64,000 nucleotides of DNA from Pseudoxanthomonas sp. YR558 (GCF_900116385.1 NZ_FPCI01000001.1:1883501-1947500); one strand, 5' to 3'; counted from the first letter of the stretch, positions 6,966-17,288 are shown. The notes: generated by a model from the sequence alone, not told the origin. A program made the numbers and translations.

Positions 6966-9900
6966 CTACTGGATGCTCTTTGCCATTCCCTGCAAACGGG
7001 CGATTGTCCTTCCGATTGCAGGGCGTAGCATAGGTTGGGACCTTCCCAGCACATGCACGATGTCGAGCAGAAGACCCGCCTCAGACTTGTCCAGATCCAG
7101 GCGAACACATGACTCTATGAAGTCAACCACTGAGGCGACCCACTCCCCTGTGTCGGCGTTAGCCCCACATGCCGTCAAGCCTGCCAGCAAACGAAGGCTC
7201 AGTCCAACGTCCGCTCTATCATTAATGAGTGCGATGACCGACTTTGCGAAATGAGACTGACGTGAGGCAGCGGCATTAAGAGCAAGATGCATGAAGAGCG
7301 GCTCCCAGCTCTCTCGCTCTTCAGCCGTAACATCTGAAGCCCTAAGCTCGTTAACGAATTGAGTGAGTCTCGCATACAACTCATGATCACCTCGGCCCAG
7401 TGAGGCCAGGTGGGCCGCCATCGTAAGCCTTTCAGCCAGACATCTCTCCTCACTGTTCAACAGCGTGTGCAACTCAGCTAGGAACCGGGGAGGTAGGCTA
7501 TGCAAATCCTCGAGCCCCCCCTCTAATGGCCCGGGGAGTCCGCTGAACTGCATTACTCGCTGTGACTCCAATGACTGCGGATCGTCGCCGAACGCGAGGC
7601 CATCCAGTGAACCTTCGAAATCCCCTTGTCTATCAAGTAGGGGCTTAATTACCCGGCCTATCAGCTCTTGCTTGAGCTGCCACCACGACATGAGCCAGCC
7701 ACTCCATCTTGGCTCCCTGGTCAGATCCGCCATGGTGGAAAATTGAAATCTAGTTCGCTGAGCCCATGCCCAGCTCGCAAGCTCGTCGAGCGGCGCTCCA
7801 GCCGCCAGCGCTGCTCGTTCTATTAGTGCTGCGTGGGCAAAACTTGCATGACGCCGCCAGAATACAGGCGCCTGCGTAAAGACCCCGCTCGTACTGAGCC
7901 TGCCATCCACCAGCATGGCAATGGAAGCAGCGAACTTAAGGCGACCGCTTTCTTGCGCAATGGATGTTCGGAACACGCGCAGAGCACCCTGGAGAACATC
8001 CAATAGTTCTGTTGAAGCATCTGGCCTTTGCGATAGCGCCTCTAGCAAACCGGTGAGCGACCAGATGTCTACGCCGGGCAGCAGGTCCTCGCAAAGCAAA
8101 CGAATAGACGAGGCATTCAACGCCACTATCGCAGAGACTGGAACTAAACTGGAGTGCGACGACCACATGAGCTCATTACGGACCCGACCTACTACATCCA
8201 GATCCGCCTCTTGCTCGCGCTCGCGCAGCATCTCTGCGAACGTAGAAAGACTTTCACTCTTTCCATGCGAGAGCACGAGTCTTTCATAGTAGCGTCGTGA
8301 CAGTGGGATCAGCTCAGCGGATTTGATAGATCCATTCTCGAAAGACGCTTGGATCCGGCTAAACAACGGATTTGGTGCATCCGCAAGATCGCTGTCGAGC
8401 TTACTGAGGCTTTGCGGCTCAAGAGGAGCAAGCGAGGCACTCTCAAACCAACTTTTCAGGTCTTGCTCCTTGAGTCCAGCCTCTTCCGCCATCGCTCTTA
8501 GGCGCTTATGCCGCAACACCACATCTGGGGACACTAGTGCCGCATGCTCAAGATTGAAGCGTCGCCCCGTCTCCTTCTGATAGCAGACGACACCTTCCAA
8601 GTTATCGCTTGAGTCAATGCGCCATGAAGTACCAGCTTTATCCTGTACGTTGATATCAGACGCACCTGACATCGCTTTCGATACTTCTGCGTAGAGCGTA
8701 TTCACGTCGAAGCTAGGATGCCCCTCTACTCCGATTGTGATCCGACTCGACTTGGAGAGCCCTATCGAACTCAGCAATTTCTCGTCCTCCAACAGACGAC
8801 TCTGCACGGACTCCGGGAGCCTATCGAGCTGCGATTTACAGATCCTTGCATTCATTCCGGCAACATCGCTCTCCGACATGCCTGGTCTAGCTTCAGGTAT
8901 GAAAGACCTGATAGCTTGCAACTGACTAGAAACCTGTTCACATATAGCGTCGAAGACACGAGGCCGCTCCAGCTGCAGTGAGCCCAGAACCGAAGCCTCA
9001 ATCCACTCGTTGTACGCACGTCGCTTCCCAGCGGTAAGATCGAAGTTTGTCAGCAAGCGCGCAACGCCTATCGCGTCGATAACGATTAGTCGCTCTTCAT
9101 TCCAGGGAGGCAACATACTGCTAGCTAGTCCATCCCATTGACCGTACTCAAGCAGCCAGTTTGATTTAGCCTGCGCTTGGATAGGATCATCGGTCGTCAG
9201 CCATACGCGAGCGAGAGTAGCGGCTGCTTGCGCCCCATTGTTAGTTATCCAAGCCGCCTCTCCGGGCAACCTAGCGATACCGGCAACCTGTGCAAGTAAG
9301 TGATTCTCTCGAATCGCGCGAGCGGCGCCTGCCTCAATCAGGATTTCGCCTTGTACTGAGGCGCCTTCCAAGGCCGTCTCCAGTTCGCCGGACTCGACCG
9401 GAATCAACAGATAGCCAGCGCGTCGAAGTTCATTCCTATAACCGCGCCGGGACTTCTCGTCTATAGCGTTGCTGTCTCGTAGCCAGTCCAGAACGTCAAG
9501 ACTGGTCCGCATGGCGATCGCCGCCCCATCAGCATGCGTATAGGTCACAAATCCATTGGCCGCCCTATCATCCACAACGACCGCCTCAACGCCAGTCTGC
9601 TGCTCCATCGTTTGAAGGAGTATGAACTGCGGATCCACCGACAGAACATCGTCGGCTTCAGGCCCGCGAACTGGTCGGCGCAGAAAGCTTAGTCGGCCAC
9701 TCTTCTGGCCATCAACCACGAACTGCCGGATTGCTTCGATGACCTCGTCAATCCTACCCGTGGTCTTTTCAAGATTTAGGAGTTCAGCCGCTTCTCGTTG
9801 AGCATCTTGGTGGATAAGAACCCGATAGGCGTTCTGTAGCTCCCCCCACACTCCAGTACTGTGGAGATAGGAAACCGACAAGTCGTCCAAGTAGAGCGTA

Positions 9901-12900
9901 GCGCCAATCGGCAGAATCGCATCATCCTGCCATCCATGATCGTGCCTTACTAGGAAGGCCTCGCTCCTATCAGCCTTGTCTTCACTGATGGCGCCATGAA
10001 ACCGTAGACTTCGAACCAACTCTCGCGTACTCCGGATAACGTGCGAGTGTTCGCTTACATCCGCGTTCTCTTGGCCGAATGAGCTAACCAAGTGTATGGG
10101 AGCCGCTCTTACCACATAAGCATCAGTACCTTTGCTGCGATCTACATTGGCCGCCTCAATGAGCTCGGCTAGATCTGAGCCAATACGCCTCGTGAGTTCG
10201 CGAGATACGCTTGGGTGACGTTGAGCAATATGTATGTTCCCTGTTGCGAGATAAGCCACAAGAATCTTTGCATCAGCGATTCGACTAGGCTGGTGAAACT
10301 GGATTTCCTGGCGTTCCGCGAAAAGCCAACCACCGATGGAGTGAGGCACCCAGAGACGCTCAAAGCCCTCTAGGACTTTCGGCAAGAGATCGAGGAAACC
10401 AAGCGTCAGGAGAGCGGTCTGATCCAGCGCGATGCTTCTAGGCGTCTCGGGAAGTGAAGGGCGCTCCACACCTGCGAAAGCGATGACCGGGCTCCGACGA
10501 CGGAAATCCTTCTCCACGCGGTTACTTTCGGCAGGGCCGAGCATCATCGATGCTAGCGGCCGGCTGACCTGTCGTGCGGCCATTGAAAGAAAGACTTCAC
10601 CCTTTGTCAGGCCCTCAACCAAGGTGTCGGTGCGCTCGCGCCACTCGGGCATCATGGCCGCAAGATCCTCAAGGCTCTTGGACTGTATAGGGCCCTCATC
10701 GGAGGCCTGAGCAACCGCGGTTCTCACCCACTCGGCTGTAATGGGGTCGCTCTCCCATCGCCCACGCACGGCGAGCATGTAGCACTCCATAAGAAGAGCA
10801 GGATCACTATTGCATTGATCGGCAATGCTGACAGCGTACTTTCTGGCGACCGCTACTCGCCCTAGGTTCGTGGCGAGGCGCGCAAAGACTCGCATGTCAT
10901 CCAGGCTTGGTGACTCTTCCTTTAGAGCGACCTCAAGCATCTCCCATAGTCGATCCCAGTCACATGAGTAGACTGCGATTTGTATCTCGAGGAGTGTGCG
11001 CTGTTCGGTGAGTTCAGGACGGTTGTTTGCTACATTTCGTGCATCCCCCCATCGACCATGCCGGAGGAGCGCCTCCAGATACAGCCCCGGAAGCTTGTCA
11101 GACTGCTCGACCTGACCAGGGTTCTGATCAAGAAACTCCTCGATCTCCTGCCATCGTTGCTGCTTGTATAGAAGCCGAAGCCATTGCTCGGCATCACCAT
11201 GATGTTTCGTTAGCTCGTAGAGCTTCTTCGCATATTCGGATGCCGTCGCCATGTCGTTAGCATCGATGAGCGCTGCAACGAGTATCTGCAAGCTAGCCGG
11301 CAAATGCTTCTTATCGTTGGAAGATGCCTCGAAGACGGCCATTGCTTCGACAGCGCTAACTGACTTGTCATTCTGAAGCTTCAGTCGCTGGAGCATCAGA
11401 GGCGGAGTGTGCTCGGCGCGCTCGATGGCCGCCCTCGCCTCGTCTGTTCGCCCGAGCTGCACCAGGGCCTCAAGTTCATGGTATTCAAGGAATGCAGCGG
11501 TGAAATAGGGCTTCAGCCAGCCTCTCAACTGGTTCCAGTCGTCTATCCATTCGCTTCCGCGACTGCTTAGTATCAACGCGAGGCGTCCACGCGCGTCTAG
11601 GAAGTTCAACGACCCGTAGGTCGTCGCCTGTCGGTCGAGACGAGACGCCTCCTGCGTCTTGTCAATTGATACATTTGCCGCTAGCGCGAGCGGCAACCAG
11701 CGCGAGTCGCCGTTAGACGAAGCCCATCTTTGTGCGATGTCCGTAGCAGCTGAGGCCTCAGTCAGCCGATCCTGAAGCCTCAGCCAAAGATGGAACTCAA
11801 GCGCTTCATCGCTTTTCTCTTGAGCACCAATTTTTACCGCTGCTTCATGAAACCTAAGTAGCAATGCCGACGCTCGGCGGCGTGCATCCAGCGCTTGAGG
11901 ATCATTGCTAAGAGGAAGGTCCGTGAAGATGGGCGGACCCTCAAGGATTATATTTTGCAGGGGCGGTGCGACGCAGTGCGTCAAGAGACCAACGCTGATT
12001 CCCCAGAGCAGCGCAGGAAACTCGTCGCACGCTTCGTTCGGAATGTCATCCAACCATACGAGGGCGTCGCTCCAGCGCTGATGATGCAGATAGTCCATAA
12101 GTATCATGAACATTCCATCTGCATCGACGTCTTCAGGCTTTAGGCCAGCCGCAGCTACCCACTCCAGTCCCGCCTCATTCGCGTCGCGGCGATGAATTGC
12201 ATAGCGAATGGTTTGTGATGACCTATCTTTTAAATCCGCAATCCGGAGTAGAGCATCCGTCTTGTCCTGCTTTGCTACGAGTAAAGCGTCGACAAGTTCA
12301 GCGTGATCATGGCGATCGAGACACTTAGATTCAGAAAGCAATCGATTGGCTAAAGGCTCGTCGCTCTCGACAAGCATACGCGCGCACCAGCTGAGAGCTA
12401 TAGCCCTCAGAGCCGGCTTTCCAAGCTCGAACCTTCCCCCTTCTGATACTTCACCTGCCAGCTCTCGGGCTCGGTCGCTGAGCTCACTGCCAAGAAAGAA
12501 CCGCGCTTTGCGAAGTTTCTGCAAGCGCAGATCTATGTCGCGATCTAGTGGGTCTGTAGCGACGTTTCTCGCTAGCGCTGCGTCATGCTGCAGTTGCTGA
12601 TACTCGGAGTTCAGGACCTTATGATGCGTCGCGTCTTGAATGACCTTTACTAGGTCAGTTCGCCTCAGTTGCCGATCCTTCGGATTGGGTCGTGTAGAGG
12701 TCTCTGTGACCGAATTGATTACAATCGGCGTGAGTGGATCGGTCTCATTCCATGGCACATCGAGCTCATCATGAGCAAACTCCGCAACCCTTTTTGCCAG
12801 TTCAGACTGCAATGAGATCGGAGTGGACTCGCTCCATGCCCAGGTGACTGCGGAGATTAGACCTGCCACAACTTCTTCTGGCGTTGAACTGATCAGAAAC

Positions 12901-13358
12901 GCCCGCAACTTACTTTCTTCTTTTGCGGACTGCTGCAGCAGCTCTAGCAGTGGAGCTGAGTCAGCACCCCGTTTCACTCGATCCCAGTAAGCCAGCGCCG
13001 TCATTCCCTCCGGAATCAGATTGCTCTCTGGTCGATCCCCAAGCGGACTAGTCGTTCGATAGACGAAAGACAAGACATGATTAGGGTTTAATTCGATGAG
13101 TTTTACGACATGCTCGAGGAAAGCCAGCGCCGTCGACAGGGTCAGAGGGGCCTTGACGTTCCGAAGCTGGTGGACATCGAGACGCCCGCCCTCTTCTACG
13201 GCGTAGTCTTCGGCTTTCTCGATGTGCAGTGTCTGATCAGATTGCAATCGTAGCCATGCAAGCGCCGTAGCGACATCCTGATAGTAGTAGCCCCGCTTGC
13301 TCGCGGTCGCATCGGTGCCAGCTACGCCTTCAATCGGCGACTCTTGCCTCTCCGACAT
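6966..13358 (-). CDS. Giant protein: DUF4297/Cap4-like N-terminus, TPR-like array, PIN-like region
   Basis: 2130 residues, unbroken. Residues 15-110 resemble the Cap4/DUF4297 dsDNA-nuclease fold: KRGYYYQDVATALAWL, EKAED (E50, D51), then DVHQLRNVKAPLTL (D61, Q64, R66), with Arg where the motif usually has Lys. Residues of about 350-880 are helical repeats of TPR type (e.g. ALVQLGRTDEARAAIERAEH, LYKQQRWQEIEEFLDQNP). Around 960-1010 an acidic strand (SIALDQTALLTLGFLDLLP) and around 1155-1330 a second block (TLYLDDLSVSYL, VVVDDRAANGF, LDVLDWLRDSNAI, RRAGYLLIPVESGEL) look like PIN-nuclease halves. The last 700 residues are helical and unassigned. I see no P-loop, so it is not a STAND/Avs NTPase. 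It is monocistronic, convergent with ptuAB and fills more than half of the island. A defence role is inferred from context and from the nuclease-like parts. Confidence 0.6.
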   Translation of the reverse strand: MSERQESPIEGVAGTDATASKRGYYYQDVATALAWLRLQSDQTLHIEKAEDYAVEEGGRLDVHQLRNVKAPLTLSTALAFLEHVVKLIELNPNHVLSFVYRTTSPLGDRPESNLIPEGMTALAYWDRVKRGADSAPLLELLQQSAKEESKLRAFLISSTPEEVVAGLISAVTWAWSESTPISLQSELAKRVAEFAHDELDVPWNETDPLTPIVINSVTETSTRPNPKDRQLRRTDLVKVIQDATHHKVLNSEYQQLQHDAALARNVATDPLDRDIDLRLQKLRKARFFLGSELSDRARELAGEVSEGGRFELGKPALRAIALSWCARMLVESDEPLANRLLSESKCLDRHDHAELVDALLVAKQDKTDALLRIADLKDRSSQTIRYAIHRRDANEAGLEWVAAAGLKPEDVDADGMFMILMDYLHHQRWSDALVWLDDIPNEACDEFPALLWGISVGLLTHCVAPPLQNIILEGPPIFTDLPLSNDPQALDARRRASALLLRFHEAAVKIGAQEKSDEALEFHLWLRLQDRLTEASAATDIAQRWASSNGDSRWLPLALAANVSIDKTQEASRLDRQATTYGSLNFLDARGRLALILSSRGSEWIDDWNQLRGWLKPYFTAAFLEYHELEALVQLGRTDEARAAIERAEHTPPLMLQRLKLQNDKSVSAVEAMAVFEASSNDKKHLPASLQILVAALIDANDMATASEYAKKLYELTKHHGDAEQWLRLLYKQQRWQEIEEFLDQNPGQVEQSDKLPGLYLEALLRHGRWGDARNVANNRPELTEQRTLLEIQIAVYSCDWDRLWEMLEVALKEESPSLDDMRVFARLATNLGRVAVARKYAVSIADQCNSDPALLMECYMLAVRGRWESDPITAEWVRTAVAQASDEGPIQSKSLEDLAAMMPEWRERTDTLVEGLTKGEVFLSMAARQVSRPLASMMLGPAESNRVEKDFRRRSPVIAFAGVERPSLPETPRSIALDQTALLTLGFLDLLPKVLEGFERLWVPHSIGGWLFAERQEIQFHQPSRIADAKILVAYLATGNIHIAQRHPSVSRELTRRIGSDLAELIEAANVDRSKGTDAYVVRAAPIHLVSSFGQENADVSEHSHVIRSTRELVRSLRFHGAISEDKADRSEAFLVRHDHGWQDDAILPIGATLYLDDLSVSYLHSTGVWGELQNAYRVLIHQDAQREAAELLNLEKTTGRIDEVIEAIRQFVVDGQKSGRLSFLRRPVRGPEADDVLSVDPQFILLQTMEQQTGVEAVVVDDRAANGFVTYTHADGAAIAMRTSLDVLDWLRDSNAIDEKSRRGYRNELRRAGYLLIPVESGELETALEGASVQGEILIEAGAARAIRENHLLAQVAGIARLPGEAAWITNNGAQAAATLARVWLTTDDPIQAQAKSNWLLEYGQWDGLASSMLPPWNEERLIVIDAIGVARLLTNFDLTAGKRRAYNEWIEASVLGSLQLERPRVFDAICEQVSSQLQAIRSFIPEARPGMSESDVAGMNARICKSQLDRLPESVQSRLLEDEKLLSSIGLSKSSRITIGVEGHPSFDVNTLYAEVSKAMSGASDINVQDKAGTSWRIDSSDNLEGVVCYQKETGRRFNLEHAALVSPDVVLRHKRLRAMAEEAGLKEQDLKSWFESASLAPLEPQSLSKLDSDLADAPNPLFSRIQASFENGSIKSAELIPLSRRYYERLVLSHGKSESLSTFAEMLREREQEADLDVVGRVRNELMWSSHSSLVPVSAIVALNASSIRLLCEDLLPGVDIWSLTGLLEALSQRPDASTELLDVLQGALRVFRTSIAQESGRLKFAASIAMLVDGRLSTSGVFTQAPVFWRRHASFAHAALIERAALAAGAPLDELASWAWAQRTRFQFSTMADLTREPRWSGWLMSWWQLKQELIGRVIKPLLDRQGDFEGSLDGLAFGDDPQSLESQRVMQFSGLPGPLEGGLEDLHSLPPRFLAELHTLLNSEERCLAERLTMAAHLASLGRGDHELYARLTQFVNELRASDVTAEERESWEPLFMHLALNAAASRQSHFAKSVIALINDRADVGLSLRLLAGLTACGANADTGEWVASVVDFIESCVRLDLDKSEAGLLLDIVHVLGRSQPMLRPAIGRTIARLQGMAKSIQ

Positions 13359-13767
13359 TGGAATACCCCGCCGTACTGATCCGTGTAAGACCGAAGGTAT
13401 TGAGTTTAAGGCGCCTCCAGCCTGATGTGCGCTGGGGTGTGACCGGCCGGCCTGAGGGGTGGCTCGGGCGTGCGACTTTTCGGAGCTTGCCGTTGCGCGA
13501 GAGCGCTGATTCCCGTCTCAAACGACACCAACGCTTCCGAATGAACCGGATCCTCCGCGCCGGAAATCACTTCGGCCGCAAGCAGTTGGTGTTCACGGCA
13601 CACACTGGCCAGACTACAAGTCTGTGTAATTTCTGTGTAACTGTGCCGCAAAAGGCTGACAACCTGCGGCTAAACTTGGAAAAGGGAGCCGCGGCTAAAT
13701 GACTGTTTTTTAAGCCTTATTCCAAAAATATGAGGCTAGATAAAAAATGCGGAAACTAGCCGATTTC
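13359..13767. other. Non-coding stretch between the giant gene and attR
   Basis: Contains the likely promoter region of the giant gene, which is transcribed leftward. It also holds the GTGTAA repeat pair at 13623-13645 and an AT-rich stretch at about 13700-13760 (tttttta, aaaaatatgag, aaaaaatg) next to the att repeat. No supported gene seen. Confidence 0.5.
13623..13645 (+). repeat. Paired GTGTAA repeats near attR, candidate integrase arm sites
   Basis: TGTGTAATTT followed by GTGTAACT at the same spacing as in 2535-2557 and the same orientation. It lies 123 bp inside the right att repeat, in a non-coding stretch, so coding constraint does not explain the similarity. Confidence 0.35.
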
Positions 13768-13808
13768 GGATTATGAGTCCTCTGCTCTAACCATTGAGCT
13801 ATAGGCCC
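13768..13808 (-). repeat. attR: 41-bp tRNA-derived direct repeat (opgH side)
   Basis: Second copy of the repeat at 2461-2501. It forms the 3' end of the opgH reading frame and lacks a following T arm or acceptor 3' strand, so it is a tRNA fragment rather than a gene. It marks the right border of the island. Confidence 0.9.
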
Positions 13809-15747
13809 GCTGGGCCGGGATTGTACCGGACGGGGCCTGTTCCAAAGTTGCGGCGTCGGGCGTGCCGCGCAAAGTCAGTGCACGTACGAGGACGTCCGGC
13901 GGAGCGGACTCCTCCGGGATACGCAGCCACCTGCGCTCGCGCAAGAACTGCCCCACGGCCGGGGACGAGGTGAGCACGTTGATCGGCACCGACAGCACCA
14001 TGCCCAGCACCACCGGCGCCATCCACGCGGCGAGCGCGGGCGATACGAGGTAAGCCAGCACGCCGCTCAGCGCACCGAACACGGTGAGTCCCGCGTAGCG
14101 ACGCACCAGGCTGCCGAGCGGCACGCTGCCGTCGTCGCGGCGTTGGGTTTCCCAGCCCGAATCGCGGCCGGCCAGCACTTCCGCCACGCCGCGCGATTGC
14201 ACGTACATGGTGACCGGCGCCATCAACGCCGCCAGCACCGTTTCCAGCACAGCGCTGCCAATGATGCGGATCGCACCGCCGCACTGCCGACGCAGCTCCG
14301 GTTGCAGCAGCGTTGCCATGCATCCCATCACCTTCGGCGCGAGCAACACAGCCATCGTGAAATAGAACACCCAGAGGAAACGCTCCGGGTCGCCGCCACG
14401 CCAGTACAGGGCCGGCGTGAATCCCTCCAGGTGCGGCTGGTCGAGCGAGAACCCCGCCTGCTGCAACGGGATCGCCAGGCCCGCCAGCATCAGCATCGCC
14501 CACATCGGCGCGGTGAAGTAGTGGCCGATGCCGACCAACAGGTGCATGCGACTGAGCCAATGCAGGCCTCGCGCGGGCAGTACCGCCCCATGCTGCAGGT
14601 TGCCCTGGCACCAGCGGCGGTCGCGTACCAGCATGTCGGTCAGCGACGGCGGACCTTCCTCGTAACTGCCCGACAAAGCCGGCGCCATGTGCACGGCCCA
14701 GCCGCCACGGCGCAGCAATGCGGCTTCGACGAAGTCATGGCTCAGCACCGCGCCAGCGAACGGCTTGCCGCCGCCCAGGTGGGGAAGCCCGGCATGCGCG
14801 GCGAAGGCGGAGGTGCGGATCAGCGCATTGTGGCCCCAGTAGTTGCCCTCCGCGCCGTGCCACCACGCAACGCCCTGCGCGAGGACCGGACCATAGACGC
14901 GCCCGGCGAACTGCTGCATGCGCGCGAAGAAGGTGCGTCCGTTGACGATCATCGGCAACGTCTGCACCAGCGCGAGCCGTGGATTCCTTTCCATCGCCGA
15001 CGACAGCCTCACCAGCGTACCGCCGGTCATCAGGCTGTCGGCATCCAAGATCAGCATGTGCGGGTAAGCGGCGCCGAATCTGCGCACCCACTCGGCGATA
15101 TTGCCGGCCTTACGCTCGGTGTTCTTGTCGCGACGCCGGTAGTACACACGTGCCGCGGGGCCGAGGCGGTGCCTCAGCTGCGCGAAGGCGCGTACCTCTT
15201 CCTGCGCGACGTCCGGCTTGGTGGTGTCGCTGAGCACGAAGAAGTCGAAACGGTCGGATTGGCCAGTCTCCGCCAGTGATTCGTGCATCGCCTGCAAGCC
15301 CGCCAGCAAGCGGTCGGGGTCTTCGTTGTAGGTCGGCAGCAACAACGCCGTGCGCGTCGCGAGCTCCGGCAGCGGCGCATCGGGATCGATGCCCAGCGGC
15401 ATCGTTCGATGCGAAACCAGTTGGACGAAGCCCGCCAGCGCGCTCGAGAACGCCAGCGCAATCCATGCGAACAGCGCCACGAACAAGCCGAGCACCACAC
15501 CTTCCAGCATGTCGATGCCGTCGCCCCGCAGCACCCACCACACCTGGTAGGTCGCCAGCAGGGTGAGCATCGTTGCCCCGCCCATCACGACCGCACGGCG
15601 CCACGGCATGTCGGTGGGCGACGTCGGCAAACGGCGCGACGCAAGCCGCCCCGTCGACAGGTCCTGTACGGGCATGTCGAGCGGTGCTTCCGGCGGCAGC
15701 CACGTCTGCGTACTGGAATCGTGGTCGGCGGTCTTGTTCATGCTCAA
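13771..15747 (-). CDS. opgH: Glucans biosynthesis glucosyltransferase OpgH
   Basis: 658 residues. Inner-membrane glycosyltransferase that polymerises glucose from UDP-glucose into osmoregulated periplasmic glucans. Two N-terminal membrane segments (about 50-110) precede the GT2 domain with [10 protein letters not shown], the DxD-like [12 protein letters not shown] and the DRRWCQGNL (QxxRW-type) motif, followed by several C-terminal membrane helices. The start overlaps the opgD stop by 4 bp. The last 12 codons ([11 protein letters not shown] and stop) lie in the tRNA-derived att repeat; the TAA stop is in the anticodon loop. Island insertion happened at this point, so the protein end is unchanged whether or not the island is present. 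Confidence 0.93.
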   Translation of the reverse strand: MSMNKTADHDSSTQTWLPPEAPLDMPVQDLSTGRLASRRLPTSPTDMPWRRAVVMGGATMLTLLATYQVWWVLRGDGIDMLEGVVLGLFVALFAWIALAFSSALAGFVQLVSHRTMPLGIDPDAPLPELATRTALLLPTYNEDPDRLLAGLQAMHESLAETGQSDRFDFFVLSDTTKPDVAQEEVRAFAQLRHRLGPAARVYYRRRDKNTERKAGNIAEWVRRFGAAYPHMLILDADSLMTGGTLVRLSSAMERNPRLALVQTLPMIVNGRTFFARMQQFAGRVYGPVLAQGVAWWHGAEGNYWGHNALIRTSAFAAHAGLPHLGGGKPFAGAVLSHDFVEAALLRRGGWAVHMAPALSGSYEEGPPSLTDMLVRDRRWCQGNLQHGAVLPARGLHWLSRMHLLVGIGHYFTAPMWAMLMLAGLAIPLQQAGFSLDQPHLEGFTPALYWRGGDPERFLWVFYFTMAVLLAPKVMGCMATLLQPELRRQCGGAIRIIGSAVLETVLAALMAPVTMYVQSRGVAEVLAGRDSGWETQRRDDGSVPLGSLVRRYAGLTVFGALSGVLAYLVSPALAAWMAPVVLGMVLSVPINVLTSSPAVGQFLRERRWLRIPEESAPPDVLVRALTLRGTPDAATLEQAPSGTIPAQRAYSSMVRAEDS

Positions 15748-17288
15748 GTGCTCCAGCGGTACAGCCAGGTTTCGGACAGCGGCGCGTGCCCCTCCAACAC
15801 GCGCGCATGCAGTTCGACGTCACGCCCGTCGGCGCTGTCGGTGTTCGGGCGGAACTCGAAGCTCAGGCGCCAGCCCTGCGTTGCCGGATTCGGATACACG
15901 ACCGCACCGCTCACCTCGCCGCGCGCTGCCCAGACATCCGGCGTCAGTTTCGCGTCGCGCGGCATCGAGGCCAGGCGTCCACCTTCCAGGTCGATCACCA
16001 CCAGCCGCCGCGCCGGATCCGGCGCCGCGCCGATGCGCGTGTCGCTGACCACGGCGAGCGCCGGTTGCCATGCATGCATGTCGCACCAGTGCATGCGGTA
16101 GTCGAAGCGATGCTCGCGACCCGCGCGCAATGGTTTCTCCGGGCGCCAGAACGCCACGATGTTGTCGTGGTATTCGTCGCCGGTCGGGATTTCGACCAGC
16201 GTCACCGCGCCCTTACCCCACCGGCCACGCGGCTCGATCCACAGGCTGGGGCGCTGGTGGTAGCGCGCCTCGATGTCGGCGTAATCACCGAAGCCGCGCT
16301 TGCGCTGCATCAGGCCGAAGCCTCGCGGATGCGCGTCCATGAAGGCGCTGCTCTGCACGCGCGGCGGATTGCTCAATGGCCGCCAGATCTGGTCGCCATT
16401 ACCGTTGAAGATCGCCAGTCCATCGGAATCGTGCACGGCGGGCCGGTAGTCGTCGGTGCCCACGCGATCGCCCGCATCGAACTCGAACATGCTGGTCAGC
16501 GGCGCGATGCCGGCACGCGCCAGGTCGACGCGCGGATACAACCGCGATTGCACATCGATAACCGTCTCGGCACCGGGCTTCATGTCGAAGCGGAACGCAC
16601 CGGCCACGCTCGGGCTGTCGAGCAGCGCATGCACCACCAGGTGATCGGCACCGGGTGCGGGCTGTTCGATCCAGAATGCGCGGAAGATCGGGAACTCCTC
16701 CGCTCCCGCATCGCCGCTTCCCAACGCGAGTCCGCGCGCAGACAAGCCGTATGCATGTCCCTTGCCCAGTGCGCGGAAATAGCTCGCGCCGAGGAAGGCG
16801 ATCAGTTCGTCGTAAACGTCCGGCGCATTGAGCGGCGTGTGCACACGGAAGCCGGCGAAGCCGAGATCGCTGCCGAGTTCAGGCGTCGTGCCCGGCGGAA
16901 ACGAAAACAGCTCGGTCGTGTAAGCGATCGGCGTCGCGCTATCGCCTTCCACGCGATACAGCTCGACACGCTGCTTGAACAGAAAGCCGCGATGGAACAT
17001 CTGCACCTGGAAAGGCAGGCCTTCCTTGCGCCAGATCGCCTGTTGCGGATCGAAGCGCAGGTCGCGGTAGGCGTCGTAGCCGGTATCCAGCGCCGCGGGC
17101 AGCGTTTCGTCCGGCGCGCGGTACGGTTGCCGGGCCAGCGCGCGGGCCAAGTCTGGAACCGTTTCCATCGTGAAGCGTGTCGAAGGTGCGGCGGCATCCG
17201 TCGTTGTCGTTGCCTGCGCCAGCACGCGGGGCACGCCGCCCAGCAGTGCGATGGCGAGCGCGCTCTTGAGTGCGTCTCGTCGTTGCAC
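15744..17288 (-). CDS. opgD: Glucans biosynthesis protein D (periplasmic, Tat-exported)
   Basis: About 514 residues from GTG 17288, chosen because the protein then starts with [17 protein letters not shown], a twin-arginine signal ending LAQA. The frame stays open upstream to 17426, but that part is low-complexity and runs through the rpoD terminator. The body matches OpgG/Opg[42 protein letters not shown] and the C-terminal FEFRPN. It shapes periplasmic glucans together with OpgH, the next gene. The Tat signal favours OpgD over the Sec-exported OpgG. Confidence 0.88.
   Translation of the reverse strand: MQRRDALKSALAIALLGGVPRVLAQATTTTDAAAPSTRFTMETVPDLARALARQPYRAPDETLPAALDTGYDAYRDLRFDPQQAIWRKEGLPFQVQMFHRGFLFKQRVELYRVEGDSATPIAYTTELFSFPPGTTPELGSDLGFAGFRVHTPLNAPDVYDELIAFLGASYFRALGKGHAYGLSARGLALGSGDAGAEEFPIFRAFWIEQPAPGADHLVVHALLDSPSVAGAFRFDMKPGAETVIDVQSRLYPRVDLARAGIAPLTSMFEFDAGDRVGTDDYRPAVHDSDGLAIFNGNGDQIWRPLSNPPRVQSSAFMDAHPRGFGLMQRKRGFGDYADIEARYHQRPSLWIEPRGRWGKGAVTLVEIPTGDEYHDNIVAFWRPEKPLRAGREHRFDYRMHWCDMHAWQPALAVVSDTRIGAAPDPARRLVVIDLEGGRLASMPRDAKLTPDVWAARGEVSGAVVYPNPATQGWRLSFEFRPNTDSADGRDVELHARVLEGHAPLSETWLYRWST

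Larger units (their letters stand above)
2461..13808. mobile_element. 11.3-kb integrative island in tRNA-Ile2 carrying defence-type genes
   Basis: Bounded by perfect 41-bp direct repeats (2461-2501 and 13768-13808) made of the 5' half of the tRNA from anticodon loop to first base. An integrase gene lies directly at the left repeat. The interior is less GC-rich than the flanking opgH and carries an HNH nuclease, a Septu-like pair and a giant putative nuclease/TPR protein. The right repeat runs straight into opgH, so it marks the native tRNA 5' half; the left repeat is the copy brought in by the element. The element therefore restored the tRNA from its 5' side. Excision would fuse 2460 to 13768 and rebuild opgH-tRNA. 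Confidence 0.85.

Noticed and set aside
6966..13358. Avs/STAND NTPase
   Set aside because: No Walker A or B motif found in the 2130 residues.
13768..13808. Second tRNA gene
   Set aside because: Only the 5' half is present; T arm and acceptor 3' strand are missing.
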